Below are positions 40,384-49,552 of a stretch of DNA of 64,000 nt, piece after piece. Position 1 is the stretch's first letter, and each line of letters starts with the position of its first letter. The translations under genes were made by a program, and so were the position numbers. The stretch comes from Umezawaea sp042738955 (GTDB lineage Bacteria; Actinomycetota; Actinomycetes; Mycobacteriales; Pseudonocardiaceae). Location: contig NZ_JBHYHC010000028.1 of assembly GCF_042738955.1 (NCBI RefSeq), positions 1 through 64,000 on the forward strand, given 5' to 3'. The notes beneath the pieces are model-generated. The model worked only from the letters and a program-made list of their open reading frames with translations, had not been told where the DNA came from and did no database searches.

Positions 40384-42144
40384 GTGGGCCGGGTCGGACA
40401 TCCGTTGGCCGCCGTCGTGCTGGTCATGACGGCGCTGTGCGTTCCGCTCTCCGCGACCGCGGCGCCGGATTCCACGTCAGCGCAGAACATCTCCACGCTC
40501 GTGCGCGGCATGTCGTTGGAGGAAAAGGTCGGTCAGCTCTTCGTGACCTACCTGAACGGGCAGTCACCCGACGAGGTGAACCCGGTCAACAAGGCGAACT
40601 TCGGTGTCGACACCCCGGCTCAGGTGGTCGCGAAGTTCCACCCCGGCGGGGTCATCTACTTCAACAACTCCACCCGCGACAACATCGACACCCCGCAGCA
40701 GGTCGCCGCTCTTTCGAACGGTTTGCAGCGCGCCGCGATGGGCTCGGGGAGCCGCATTCCGCTGGCGATCTCCACCGACCAGGAAATGGGCATCGTCACC
40801 CGCATCGGCGCTCCGGCCACGCAGTTCCCCGGCAACATGGCGCTGGGCGCGGGCCGGTCGACGGCGGACGCCCAGAAGGCCGCCACGATCACCGCGAACG
40901 AGCTGCGGGCCATGGGGATCACCCAGGACTTCGCGCCGGACGCGGACGTGAACTCGAACCCGGTGAACCCCGTCATCGGCGTGCGCTCGTACTCCAGCGA
41001 TCCCCGGTTGACCTCGGACATGGCGGCCGCCCAGGTGCGCGGCTACCAGCAGCGCTACCTCGCGCGGGGTGCCGTATCCGCGACGGCGAAGCACTTCCCC
41101 GGTCACGGCGACACGTCCGAGGACAGCCACACGAGCCTGCCGGTGGTGGACCGGACCGTGGAGCAGTGGCGGCAGGTCGACGCGCCGCCGTTCCGCGCGG
41201 CCATCGCGGCGGGCATCGACTCGATCATGACCGCGCACATCCAGACCCCTCGGATCGACCCGTCCGGCGAGCCCGCGACGTTGTCCGCGCCCGTCGTCAC
41301 GGGTCTGCTGCGCAACGAGCTGCACTACGACGGCGTGGTCATCACCGACTCGCTGGAGATGGAGGGCGTGCGCATGCTGCACCCCGACGCGGAGATCCCG
41401 GTGCTCGCCCTCAAGGCGGGCGTCGACCAGCTGCTGATGCCGGTCAACCTGGAACTGGCCATCACCAGCGTCGTCAACGCCGTGCGCAGCGGTGAGCTCA
41501 CCGAACGCCGCATCGACCAGAGCGTGCTGCGGGTGCTGCGGATGAAGCTCCTGCGCGGGATGCTCACCAGCCCCCTGGTCGACGTGAACGCGGTGGCCCG
41601 CACGGTCGGCACCCCGGCGAACCTGGCCACCGCCCAGCGGATCACCGACCGCACGACGACCGTGGTCCGCAACGCCGACGGCGTGCTGCCGCTGCGCTCG
41701 AAGCCGACGTCCGCGCTGGTCACGGGCTGGGGCGACACCACGACCCGGCTGCTCGCCGACCGGTTGACCGCTCGCGGCACGGCCACCACCGCGCTCCCCA
41801 CCGGCAGCGCCCCGACGGAGGCGCAGATCGCCGCGGCGGAACAGGCGGCCGCAGGCGCCGGGGTCGTCGTCCTGCTCACGAACTCGCTGAGCAAGCAGCC
41901 CGCGCAGCAGGCGCTGCTCGCCAGGCTCCGGGCGACCGGGAAACCGGTGGTCGCGGTGGCCGTGCAGAACCCGTACGACGTCGGGTACGACGCGCCGACG
42001 TGGCTGGCCACCTTCTCCTACGGCCTCGGGTCGATGGAGTCGCTGGCCAAGGTGCTCTACGGCGAGGCGGGTCCGAAGGGGACGCTGCCGGTCGAGGTGC
42101 CGGGCCCGACGCGCTACCCGCTCGGCCACGGCGTCACCTGGTGA
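40384..42144 (+). CDS. nagZ: Secreted GH3 beta-N-acetylhexosaminidase (NagZ type)
   Basis: The GTG at 40384 follows GGGGAGG by five bases and opens a Sec signal peptide (LAAVVLVMTALCVPLSATAAP). The 586-aa protein is glycoside hydrolase family 3 with the NagZ-specific loop KHFPGHGDTSEDSH, which carries the His/Asp acid-base dyad, and the nucleophile Asp in VVITDSLEMEGV. A C-terminal GH3 second domain follows, as in the secreted Bacillus NagZ and unlike the short proteobacterial enzyme. It removes GlcNAc from muropeptide or glycan ends. Its stop overlaps namZ (GTGA). Confidence 0.93.
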   Translation: MGRVGHPLAAVVLVMTALCVPLSATAAPDSTSAQNISTLVRGMSLEEKVGQLFVTYLNGQSPDEVNPVNKANFGVDTPAQVVAKFHPGGVIYFNNSTRDNIDTPQQVAALSNGLQRAAMGSGSRIPLAISTDQEMGIVTRIGAPATQFPGNMALGAGRSTADAQKAATITANELRAMGITQDFAPDADVNSNPVNPVIGVRSYSSDPRLTSDMAAAQVRGYQQRYLARGAVSATAKHFPGHGDTSEDSHTSLPVVDRTVEQWRQVDAPPFRAAIAAGIDSIMTAHIQTPRIDPSGEPATLSAPVVTGLLRNELHYDGVVITDSLEMEGVRMLHPDAEIPVLALKAGVDQLLMPVNLELAITSVVNAVRSGELTERRIDQSVLRVLRMKLLRGMLTSPLVDVNAVARTVGTPANLATAQRITDRTTTVVRNADGVLPLRSKPTSALVTGWGDTTTRLLADRLTARGTATTALPTGSAPTEAQIAAAEQAAAGAGVVVLLTNSLSKQPAQQALLARLRATGKPVVAVAVQNPYDVGYDAPTWLATFSYGLGSMESLAKVLYGEAGPKGTLPVEVPGPTRYPLGHGVTW

Positions 42145-43373
42145 GGCGCAGGCTCCTGCTCCAGGCGGGCGCGCTGGCCGTGCCCGCGGTGGCGCTGGCC
42201 GACCGGCCCGCGGCAGCGTCCACGACGGTCACCACCGGCGCCGAGGCCTTGGCGCGGGACGGCTGGCGACGGCTTTGCGGGAAGCGGGTCGGCGTCCTCA
42301 CCAACCCGACCGGCGTTCTGGTCGACCAGACCCACGTGGTCGACTCCATGGTCGCAGCGGGCATCCGCCCCCAGGCGGTGTTCGGGCCCGAGCACGGTTT
42401 CCGCGGCACGGCCCAGGCGGGCGGCTCGGAGGGCGACTACGCCGACCCGCGCACCGGCCTGCCCGTCTACGACGCCTACGGCAAGAACGCCGCCCAGCTG
42501 GCCGCGCTGTTCCGCAAGGCCGACGTGGACACGGTCGTCTTCGACATCGCGGACGTCGGCGCGCGCTTCTACACCTACATCTGGTCCCTTTACACGGCGA
42601 TGCAGGCAGCCGCCACGACCGGCGCGGCATTCCTCGTCCTCGACCGCCCGAACCCGGTCGGCGGCACGGCGAGGGGCCCGCAGCTCGACCCCGCGTACGC
42701 CACCGGCGTCGGCCGCAAGCCGATCGTCCAGCAGCACGGGATGACGGTCGGCGAGCTGGCCCGGCTGTTCGACGGGGAGTTCCTGCCGTCCGACGGCGGC
42801 AGGCTCAGCAGCCTGGACGTCGTGTGGGCACAGGGATGGCGACGGGCCGACCTGGCGACCGGTCTGCCGTGGACGCCGCCGAGCCCGAACATGCCCACGC
42901 AGGACACCGCGCTGGTCTACCCCGGCACGTGCCTGTTCGAGGGCACGCTCTTCTCCGAGGGCCGCGGCACGACCCGGCCGTTCGAGACCGTCGGCGCGCC
43001 GGACGTCGACTGGCGGTGGGCCGAGCGCCTCAACGAGCTGGCGCTGCCCGGCGTGCGCTTCCGCGAGACCTACTTCTCCCCCACGTTCGGCAAGTTCGTC
43101 GGCAAGTCCTGCGGCGGGGTGGCCCTGCACCTCACCGACCCGCGGAGGTTCGACGCGATCCGCGCCGCCGTCGCGATGATCGTGACCGCTCGCTCCCTCT
43201 ACCCCGCGCTGTTCGGCTGGCGGCCCGACAACTGGATCGACAACCTCAGCGGCTCGGACCGCCTGCGCCGCACGGTCGACGCCGGCGCGGGCGTCGACGA
43301 GGTCGTCGGGGCCTGGGAAGCCGAGCTGACCGCGTTCCGCCGCACCAGAAGTCCGTACCTCCACTACCGGTGA
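42141..43373 (+). CDS. namZ: Exo-beta-N-acetylmuramidase NamZ (DUF1343, GH171)
   Basis: The 410-aa exported protein (signal VRRRLLLQAGALAVPAVALA) belongs to DUF1343, shown in Bacillus subtilis to release MurNAc from non-reducing ends of peptidoglycan. Conserved stretches include GVLTNPTGV, FGPEHGFRG, DIADVGARFYTYIW, VLDRPNPVGG and GTLFSEGRGTTRPFE. It lies between the GH3 and serine-hydrolase genes, the same trio as B. subtilis ybbD-ybbC-ybbE, with overlapping codons on both sides. Confidence 0.94.
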   Translation: MRRRLLLQAGALAVPAVALADRPAAASTTVTTGAEALARDGWRRLCGKRVGVLTNPTGVLVDQTHVVDSMVAAGIRPQAVFGPEHGFRGTAQAGGSEGDYADPRTGLPVYDAYGKNAAQLAALFRKADVDTVVFDIADVGARFYTYIWSLYTAMQAAATTGAAFLVLDRPNPVGGTARGPQLDPAYATGVGRKPIVQQHGMTVGELARLFDGEFLPSDGGRLSSLDVVWAQGWRRADLATGLPWTPPSPNMPTQDTALVYPGTCLFEGTLFSEGRGTTRPFETVGAPDVDWRWAERLNELALPGVRFRETYFSPTFGKFVGKSCGGVALHLTDPRRFDAIRAAVAMIVTARSLYPALFGWRPDNWIDNLSGSDRLRRTVDAGAGVDEVVGAWEAELTAFRRTRSPYLHYR

Positions 43374-43381
43374 GGACCACG

Positions 43382-45028
43382 ATGCGCCTGCCCGCCCTGC
43401 TCGTCACCACCGCCACCCTGGTAGCCATGACCGCCCTCCCCGCCCACGCGGACCCGTCGACCGGCCGGTTCGACCGCCCGCACACCGGTTTCGCGCCGAC
43501 GTGGACCACGCTGCGCGCCGGTGACGCGGGCCTGGACCGCGCGCCGATCGACGCCGCGCTGGAGCAGGTGCGCCAGTACACCGAGCCGAACTCGAGCGGG
43601 CACCCGCTGTTCGCGGGCGCGGTGACGCTCCTGGCGCACGACGGCAAGGTCGTCGCCCACCAGCCGACCGGCTGGGCCGTCCGCTACTCCGACGCCAAGG
43701 GCACCGAACTCCCCGTCGAGCAACGGGTTCCGATGGCCGAGGACACGATCTTCGACCTCGCGTCGATCTCGAAGCTGTTCACCTCCATCGCGGTCATGCA
43801 GCAGGTCGAGGCGGGTCGGGTGCGGGTGGACCAGCCCGTGGCGCGGTACCTGCCGGAGTTCGGCGTGAACGGCAAGGAGGCCATCACCGTCGAGCAGCTC
43901 CTCACCCACACCTCCGGCCTGGAGCCGTTCCTGCCGCTGTGGCAGCAGTGGCCGGACGTCCCGTCGCGGATCAAGGCCGTCATGGACGTCGCGCCGAAGA
44001 CCCCGCCGGGCTCGACCTACACCTACTCCGACCTGAACCTGATCACCCTGGGCGAGCTGGTCCACCGGGTGAGCGGGGCGCCGCTGGACCAGCTGGTGCG
44101 CAACGGGATCACCCGTCCCCTCGGTCTCGTCGACACCGGGTACAACCCGCCCGCGAGCAAGCTCGACCGGATCGCCGCGACGGAGTTCGAGGCCAACGCG
44201 GGCCGCGGCATGGTGCGCGGCCAGGTGCACGACGAGAACGCCTGGTCGCTGGGCGGCGTCGCGGGCCACGCGGGCGTGTTCTCCACCGCGCGCGACCTCG
44301 CCGTGCTCGGCCAGGCGATCCTCAACGGCGGCACGTACAACGGCCACCGGATCCTCCGGCCGAAGACCGTCGAGCTGATGCTGACGAACTTCAACACCGA
44401 ATTCCCCGGCGACTCGCACGGACTCGGGTTCGAGCTGGACCAGCGCTGGTACATGGGCGCTCTCGCTTCTCCTCGCACGGCGGGGCACACGGGCTTCACC
44501 GGCACGACACTCGTGCTCGACCCGATGTCGCGGTCCATCGCCATCCTCCTGACCAACCGCGTGCACCCCTCCCGCGACTGGGGCTCCATCAACCCCGCGC
44601 GCCGGGCCGTCGCGGACGGTCTCGCGAAGGCGCTCGCCGTCCGCCCGCAGCACGGCCCCGACGCGTGGACCCCCGCCCTGACCGGCGCGACGCTCACGAC
44701 CGGCGACCTGCCCGGCGCGCGCCGCGTCTCGTTCGACGCGTTCGTCGACCTCGACGAGGGCGACAGCGTCGTGCTCCAGTCCGGCGACGGCACCACGTGG
44801 CGGGACCTCAGGACGTTGACCGGAACCGGGACCAGGACGTGGAGGCGGGTCGAGGTCGCGGCCGAGGGACCGCGGTTCCGGTGGCTCTACGTGAGGGGCG
44901 CGGGGTACGGCGGGCGAGGCGTGTACGTGGACGGGATCAAGGTCTTCGGCAGCAGGAGCACCCTGCTGGACGCCGAGCGGGATCCGGGGGCGCTGACGGC
45001 GGTCGACTGGCGTCCGGCAGCGCGGTGA
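43382..45028 (+). CDS. Secreted beta-lactamase-family serine hydrolase (AmiE/YbbE-like)
   Basis: The 548-aa protein has a Sec signal (LLVTTATLVAMTALPAHA), then a class-C/PBP-like domain with the SxxK motif Ser128-Ile-Ser-Lys131, the Tyr215-Ser-Asp motif and a C-terminal HTG (AGHTGFTG). About 150 further residues form a beta-rich accessory domain (DAFVDLDEGDSVVLQSGDG). In B. subtilis the equivalent gene encodes AmiE, a MurNAc-L-Ala amidase; the same role is inferred here. The ATG at 43382 is six bases after GAGG; a GTG at 43370 overlapping the namZ stop is also possible. Confidence 0.87.
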   Translation: MRLPALLVTTATLVAMTALPAHADPSTGRFDRPHTGFAPTWTTLRAGDAGLDRAPIDAALEQVRQYTEPNSSGHPLFAGAVTLLAHDGKVVAHQPTGWAVRYSDAKGTELPVEQRVPMAEDTIFDLASISKLFTSIAVMQQVEAGRVRVDQPVARYLPEFGVNGKEAITVEQLLTHTSGLEPFLPLWQQWPDVPSRIKAVMDVAPKTPPGSTYTYSDLNLITLGELVHRVSGAPLDQLVRNGITRPLGLVDTGYNPPASKLDRIAATEFEANAGRGMVRGQVHDENAWSLGGVAGHAGVFSTARDLAVLGQAILNGGTYNGHRILRPKTVELMLTNFNTEFPGDSHGLGFELDQRWYMGALASPRTAGHTGFTGTTLVLDPMSRSIAILLTNRVHPSRDWGSINPARRAVADGLAKALAVRPQHGPDAWTPALTGATLTTGDLPGARRVSFDAFVDLDEGDSVVLQSGDGTTWRDLRTLTGTGTRTWRRVEVAAEGPRFRWLYVRGAGYGGRGVYVDGIKVFGSRSTLLDAERDPGALTAVDWRPAAR

Positions 45029-45124
45029 GCACGGTCCGCCAGCACGCGCGGACAGTCGGTGAGGAACTGACGCCGTTCGGGTGAGAAATGCTCACAAATC
45101 TGCCCGAGTACCCCCTCTGGTCCG

Positions 45125-45160
45125 TTGACCTGGGTAGTCACGGTTAGTAAGTTTCCCACG
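45125..45160 (+). promoter_or_regulatory. Promoter for a leaderless murR transcript
   Basis: TTGACC (45125-45130), a 17-bp spacer and TAAGTT (45148-45153) place the transcription start at or within a base of the murR GTG (45160). No ribosome site is present, in agreement with a leaderless mRNA. Confidence 0.65.
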
Positions 45161-46083
45161 TGTCCAGCCACAATCCCGATTACCTCGACGCCAGCCCCCT
45201 GGTCAAGATCCGCTCACTGCTGCCGGGCCTCGCCCGCGCGGAGCAGCGGGTCGCCAAGGTCGTGCTGGAGAACCCCGCCACGGTCGCCCACCGCAGCATC
45301 ACCGAGGTGGCCGAGGCCGCGGGCACCAGCGAGACGACGGTGACCCGCTTCTGCAAGGCCATCGGCGTCGGCGGTTACCCGGAGTTGCGGATCGCGCTCG
45401 CCGCCGACACCGCCAGGACCGCCTCCCGCGTCGACCGCGACCTCGGCAGCGACATCACGCTGACCGACGACCTGCGCCAGGTCGTCGGCAAAGTCGCGTT
45501 CGCCGACGCGCGCGCCGTGGAGGAGACCGCCGAACAGCTCGACGTGGAGACGTTGCAGAAGGTCGTGCAGGCCGTCGCGGGCGCGGGACGGGTGGACGTC
45601 TACGGGTTCGGCGCGAGCGCGTTCGTCGCCTTCGACCTCCAGCAGAAGCTGCACCGCATCGGCCGGGTCTGCTTCGCCTGGAACGACACCCACATCGCGT
45701 TGACCAGCGCGGCCGTCCTCACCGACGCGGACGTCGCCGTCGGCATCTCGCACACCGGCTCGACGTCGGAGACCGTGGAGGCGCTGCGCGTCGCCAAGGA
45801 CCGCGGCGCGACGACCGTGGCGCTCACCAACTTCCCGCGCTCGCCGATCAGCGAGGTCGCCGACCACGTCCTGACCACGGCCGCGCGCGAGACGACGTTC
45901 CGCTCGGGCGCGATGGCCAGCCGGATCGCCCAGCTGACCGTGGTCGACTGCCTGTTCATCGGCGTGGCGCAGCTGCACGTCGACAGCGCGAAGTCGGCGC
46001 TGGAAGCGACGTACGACGCGGTCTCCGGCCACCGGCTGGGAGCGCGGCCCGACGGCAGGCGACGACGGGAGACCGGTAAATGA
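45160..46083 (+). CDS. murR: MurR/RpiR-family regulator
   Basis: The 307-aa protein has the RpiR N-terminal helix-turn-helix (SITEVAEAAGTSETTVTRFCKAIGVGGYPELRI, in two parts here, around residues 47-80) and a C-terminal SIS sugar-phosphate domain (GRVDVYGFGASAFVAFDLQQKL; AVGISHTGSTSETVEAL). MurR senses MurNAc-6-phosphate and controls murQ. The gene overlaps murQ by four bases (ATGA) and lies 131 bases after the serine hydrolase, with its own promoter. Confidence 0.92.
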   Translation: MSSHNPDYLDASPLVKIRSLLPGLARAEQRVAKVVLENPATVAHRSITEVAEAAGTSETTVTRFCKAIGVGGYPELRIALAADTARTASRVDRDLGSDITLTDDLRQVVGKVAFADARAVEETAEQLDVETLQKVVQAVAGAGRVDVYGFGASAFVAFDLQQKLHRIGRVCFAWNDTHIALTSAAVLTDADVAVGISHTGSTSETVEALRVAKDRGATTVALTNFPRSPISEVADHVLTTAARETTFRSGAMASRIAQLTVVDCLFIGVAQLHVDSAKSALEATYDAVSGHRLGARPDGRRRRETGK

Positions 46084-47000
46084 CCTCGCCCGGCAACGGT
46101 GTGGCGGTGCGCGTGGATTCCCCTACCGAGATGCGGAACCCGCGCACGCTCGACATCGACCGGATGTCCACTTTGGACGTCCTGCGGGCGATCAACGTGG
46201 AGGACCAGGTCGTGCCGGACGCGGTGGCGGCGGTGTTGCCGCAGCTCGCGCTGGCGGCCGACCTGGCGGTCGGGGCGTTGCGCGCCGGCGGTCGGGTGCA
46301 CTACGTGGGGGCCGGGACGTCGGGGCGGTTGGCCACGCTCGACGCGGCCGAGTTGGCGCCGACGTTCAACGTGCCGCCGGACTGGTTCGTCGCGCACCAC
46401 GCGGGTGGGCCGGAGGCGTTGGTGCGGGCGTTGGAGAACGTCGAGGACAGCAGTGGCGCGGCGGAGATCCGGCGGTTCGCGTCGGCGGGTGACCTCGTGC
46501 TCGGGGTCACGGCGTCCGGGCGGACGCCGTACGTCGTGAGCGCGTTGGTCGAGGCGCGCGCGCTCGGGGCGCACACGGTGCTGGTGTCGAACAACCCGAT
46601 GTCCCCCGCGCCGTGCGAGGTCGACGTGCTGATCGCGCTCGACACGGGCCCGGAGGCCATCGCGGGGTCGACGCGGATGAAGGCCGGGTCGTCGCAGAAG
46701 CTCGTGCTGACGTCGTTCTCGACCGCGGTGATGGTCCGGCTGGGCCGCACCTACTCGAACCTGATGGTCAGCATGCGGGCCACGAACGCGAAGCTGCGCG
46801 GCCGGACCGTGCGGATCCTGCGCGAGGCGACCGGGCTGGCCGAGCAGGAGTGCACGGACGCGCTGTCGGACGCGGGCGGCGACCTGAAGGTGGCGCTGGT
46901 GCACCTGCTGTCCGGCGCGACGATCGCGCGGGCCGCCGAGGCGCTCGTCGGCTCGGACGGGCACGTGCGCCAGGCGATGGTGTCCTTAGCCACCGGCTAG
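46080..47000 (+). CDS. murQ: N-acetylmuramic acid 6-phosphate etherase
   Basis: MurQ cleaves the lactyl ether of MurNAc-6-phosphate to GlcNAc-6-phosphate and lactate in the cytoplasm. The 306-aa protein has the SIS-fold signature YVGAGTSGRLATLDAAELAPTF and the conserved VTASGRTPYV and GSTRMKAGSSQKL segments. It is coupled to murR. No PTS or sugar kinase gene that could make MurNAc-6-phosphate is in the window. The 3' end overlaps the convergent Lrp-type gene by 15 bases. Confidence 0.96.
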   Translation: MTSPGNGVAVRVDSPTEMRNPRTLDIDRMSTLDVLRAINVEDQVVPDAVAAVLPQLALAADLAVGALRAGGRVHYVGAGTSGRLATLDAAELAPTFNVPPDWFVAHHAGGPEALVRALENVEDSSGAAEIRRFASAGDLVLGVTASGRTPYVVSALVEARALGAHTVLVSNNPMSPAPCEVDVLIALDTGPEAIAGSTRMKAGSSQKLVLTSFSTAVMVRLGRTYSNLMVSMRATNAKLRGRTVRILREATGLAEQECTDALSDAGGDLKVALVHLLSGATIARAAEALVGSDGHVRQAMVSLATG

Positions 47001-47438
47001 GACGGGACGCCACGGGATCGGCGTCGACAGCACCATCGCGCTGGACGTCTCGCCGTGGCCGCCGAGCCGCACGAGCAGCCGTTCCAGCTCCTGCACCGAC
47101 GTCGTCACGACCTTCACGACCGAGCAGATGTCGCCGGTCAGCCGCACGACCTCGACCACCTCCGGGCAGTCGTCGAGCAGTTCCGGGTGCACGGTGATGC
47201 ACCTCGGGCCGTAGCACTTCATCCGCACCAGGGCGACGACCGAGCGTCCCACCGCCGTGGGGTCGACCGCGGCCCGGTAGCCGGTGATCACGCCCGCGTT
47301 CTCCAGCCGCCGCACGCGCTGCGCGACCGTCGGAGGCGAGATGTGCACGCGCCGGGCCAGCTCGTTGTACGACAGCCGCGCGTCCTCCTGGAGGGCCTCC
47401 AGCAGGGCCCAGTCCACGGCGTCCAGGTCGATGCTCAT
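46986..47438 (-). CDS. Lrp/AsnC-family regulator, probable kynurenine-responsive regulator
   Basis: The 150-aa protein has an N-terminal helix-turn-helix (LSYNELARRVHISPPTVAQRVRRLENAGVI, residues about 20-50) and a C-terminal RAM/AsnC ligand domain (VVRLTGDICSVVKVVT). The ATG at 47438 gives the normal family length. It is divergent from kynA-kynU with a 106-base intergenic region holding two perfect inverted repeats. In several proteobacteria an Lrp-type protein, KynR, controls the same genes, so that role is inferred. Confidence 0.88.
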   Translation of the reverse strand: MSIDLDAVDWALLEALQEDARLSYNELARRVHISPPTVAQRVRRLENAGVITGYRAAVDPTAVGRSVVALVRMKCYGPRCITVHPELLDDCPEVVEVVRLTGDICSVVKVVTTSVQELERLLVRLGGHGETSSAMVLSTPIPWRPVLAGG

Positions 47439-47454
47439 GAACGCAAACCTATCC

Positions 47455-47472
47455 GCCGAAACGGCTTTCGGC
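47455..47472. promoter_or_regulatory. Perfect inverted repeat upstream of the Lrp-type gene
   Basis: GCCGAAA (47455-47461) and TTTCGGC (47466-47472) flank CGGC, 17 bases before the regulator start. It is a candidate autoregulatory site. Confidence 0.5.
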
Positions 47473-47506
47473 TGTAAGACTTCGGGGCCCGGAAGGCCGT
47501 CGACGT

Positions 47507-47520
47507 GCATTCAGAAATGC
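47507..47520. promoter_or_regulatory. Perfect inverted repeat upstream of kynA
   Basis: GCATT (47507-47511) and AATGC (47516-47520) flank CAGA, 24 bases before the kynA start. The AT-containing dyad is the sort of site Lrp-family proteins use. Confidence 0.5.
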
Positions 47521-47544
47521 CATCCGAGCACGCATGATGACGAC

Positions 47545-48381
47545 ATGAGCACTTGTCCGGTCGTCCACGGCGGCGAAGAGGTCCCCAAGCTCGACTTCGG
47601 CGGCACCACGCCGTACGAGGACTACGTGCACGCCTCGGTCCTGCACACGTTGCAGAAGCAGGCCTCCGACGACCCGCGCGAGATGTCGTTCCTGGTCATC
47701 ACCCAGATCATGGAGCTGTACTTCGGCCTGCTGGTGTTCGAGTGGCGGCAGGCGCAGCGGGAGCTGCGGGCCGACGACCTGCGCGCGGCCGTGCGCACGC
47801 TGCACCGCAGCGACCTGCACATGCAGGGCCTCAACGCGGCGTGGCGGCCGATCGCGCGGATGACGCCGGGCGAGTTCAACTCGTTCCGCGACGCGCTCGG
47901 CGAGGGCTCGGGCTTCCAGTCCGGCGTGTACCGCGAGATGGAGTTCCTGCTCGGCGAGAAGTCCCGCTCGATGCTGGTGCCGCACCGGGCCGTGCCGAAG
48001 CTGCACGACTCCCTGGAGGCGCAGCTGCACGCGCCGAGCCTGTACGACGACGTGCTCGCGGCGCTGCACCGCCGTGGCCTGGGCATCCCGGTCGACGTGC
48101 TGGAGCGCGACCTGTCCAGGGCCTACGAGCCGAACGCCGACGTCGAGAAGGTGTGGGCCGAGGTGTACCGCGGCGACGACCGCGACCTGCTGGAGCTGGG
48201 CGAGGCGCTGACCGACATCGCCGAGGAGTTCGCGCGCTGGCGCTACGACCACCTCCTCGCGACGCGGCGCTCGATGGGTGCCAAGGTGGGCACGGGCGGT
48301 TCCGCCGGCGTGGCCTGGCTGGAGAAGCGCACCCAGCGTTCGGTGTTCCCGGAACTGTGGACCGCGAGGAGCTTCGTGTGA
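47545..48381 (+). CDS. kynA: Tryptophan 2,3-dioxygenase
   Basis: KynA is a haem enzyme opening the indole ring of L-tryptophan to N-formylkynurenine. The 278-aa length is normal. Family motifs are clear: FGGTTPYEDYVHASVLHTLQ, MSFLVITQIMELYF, RSDLHMQGLNAAWRPI with haem-pocket residues, and SGFQSGVYREMEFLLG. The ATG at 47545 starts MSTCPVVH. The stop overlaps the kynU start (GTGA). The formamidase step is not encoded in the window. Confidence 0.96.
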   Translation: MSTCPVVHGGEEVPKLDFGGTTPYEDYVHASVLHTLQKQASDDPREMSFLVITQIMELYFGLLVFEWRQAQRELRADDLRAAVRTLHRSDLHMQGLNAAWRPIARMTPGEFNSFRDALGEGSGFQSGVYREMEFLLGEKSRSMLVPHRAVPKLHDSLEAQLHAPSLYDDVLAALHRRGLGIPVDVLERDLSRAYEPNADVEKVWAEVYRGDDRDLLELGEALTDIAEEFARWRYDHLLATRRSMGAKVGTGGSAGVAWLEKRTQRSVFPELWTARSFV

Positions 48382-49514
48382 CCGACCTCGACGCCGTCGA
48401 CCCGCTCGCGCGCGTGCGCGACCTGTTCGACCTGGATGACGACGTGGTCTACCTGGACGGCAACTCCCTCGGCGCGCCTCCGAAGGCCGTCGCCGAGCGG
48501 ATGCAGGAGGTCGTGCGGCAGCAGTGGGGCCGCAGGCTGATCCGCAGCTGGTCCGAGGGCTGGTGGGAGGCCCCGCAACGGGTCGGCGACAGGGTCGGGC
48601 GGCTGGTCGGGGCCGCGCCGGGGCAGGTCGTCGTGGGCGACTCGACCAGCGTGAACCTCTTCAAGGCGCTGATGGCGGCGGTGAAGGGCACGGACCGCGC
48701 GGAGATCGTGGTGGACGCGGGCACGTTCCCCACCGACGGGTACATCGCCCGGTCCGTGGCGGAGCTGACCGGGCTGGAGCTGCGGCCCGCCGTGCCGGAC
48801 GCGCTGGAGCTGACCGAGCGGACCGCCGTGGTGCTGCTCAACCACGTCGACTACCGGACCGGCCGGATGCTGGACATGGCCGCGGTGACCGAGCGGGTGC
48901 ACGCGGTCGGGGCGAAGGTCGTCTGGGACCTCTGCCACAGCGCGGGCGTGCTGCCGATCGAGCTGGACGCGCTGGGCGTGGACCTGGCCGTGGGGTGCAC
49001 GTACAAGTTCCTCAACGGCGGGCCGGGGTCGCCCGCGTTCCTCTACGTGCCGACGGCCGCGCAGGCCACGTTCGAGCAGCCGTTGACCGGGTGGACCGGG
49101 CACCGCGCGCCGTTCGCGATGGAGGAGGCGTACACGCCCGACGCCGGGATCGCGCGGGGCCGGTGCGGTACGCCGGACATCCTCTCCATGCTGGCGCTCG
49201 ACGCCGCGCTGGACGTGTGGGACGAGGTGTCGCTGGCGGACGTGCGGGCCAAGGGGTTGGCGCTGACCGCGTACTTCCGGTCGCTCGTGGAGGACCTGCC
49301 GGGCATCGAGGTGATCACGCCCGCCGACGAGTGGCGCGGGCACCAGATCTCGTTGCGGCACACCGACGCGGAGGCCGTGATGGGGAAGCTGATCGCACGG
49401 GACGTGATCGGCGACCACCGGCCCCCTGACGTGCTGCGCTTCGGTTTCGCGCCGCTGTACATCAGGTACGCCGACGCCCGCAGGGCCGCCGAGGTGCTCG
49501 CGGAAGTGCTCTGA
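48378..49514 (+). CDS. kynU: Kynureninase
   Basis: Kynureninase converts kynurenine to anthranilate and alanine with pyridoxal phosphate. The 378-aa protein has YLDGNSLGAPPK near the N-terminus, the cofactor-contacting VVWDLCHSAGVLPIEL and the lysine motif GCTYKFLNGGPGSPAF. The GTG start overlaps kynA. Together the two genes route tryptophan to anthranilate, for catabolism or as a precursor for secondary metabolites. Confidence 0.96.
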   Translation: MTDLDAVDPLARVRDLFDLDDDVVYLDGNSLGAPPKAVAERMQEVVRQQWGRRLIRSWSEGWWEAPQRVGDRVGRLVGAAPGQVVVGDSTSVNLFKALMAAVKGTDRAEIVVDAGTFPTDGYIARSVAELTGLELRPAVPDALELTERTAVVLLNHVDYRTGRMLDMAAVTERVHAVGAKVVWDLCHSAGVLPIELDALGVDLAVGCTYKFLNGGPGSPAFLYVPTAAQATFEQPLTGWTGHRAPFAMEEAYTPDAGIARGRCGTPDILSMLALDAALDVWDEVSLADVRAKGLALTAYFRSLVEDLPGIEVITPADEWRGHQISLRHTDAEAVMGKLIARDVIGDHRPPDVLRFGFAPLYIRYADARRAAEVLAEVL

Positions 49515-49552
49515 CGGGGCAACCGGGAGAGGGCTTCGAGCGTGGACTGCCC

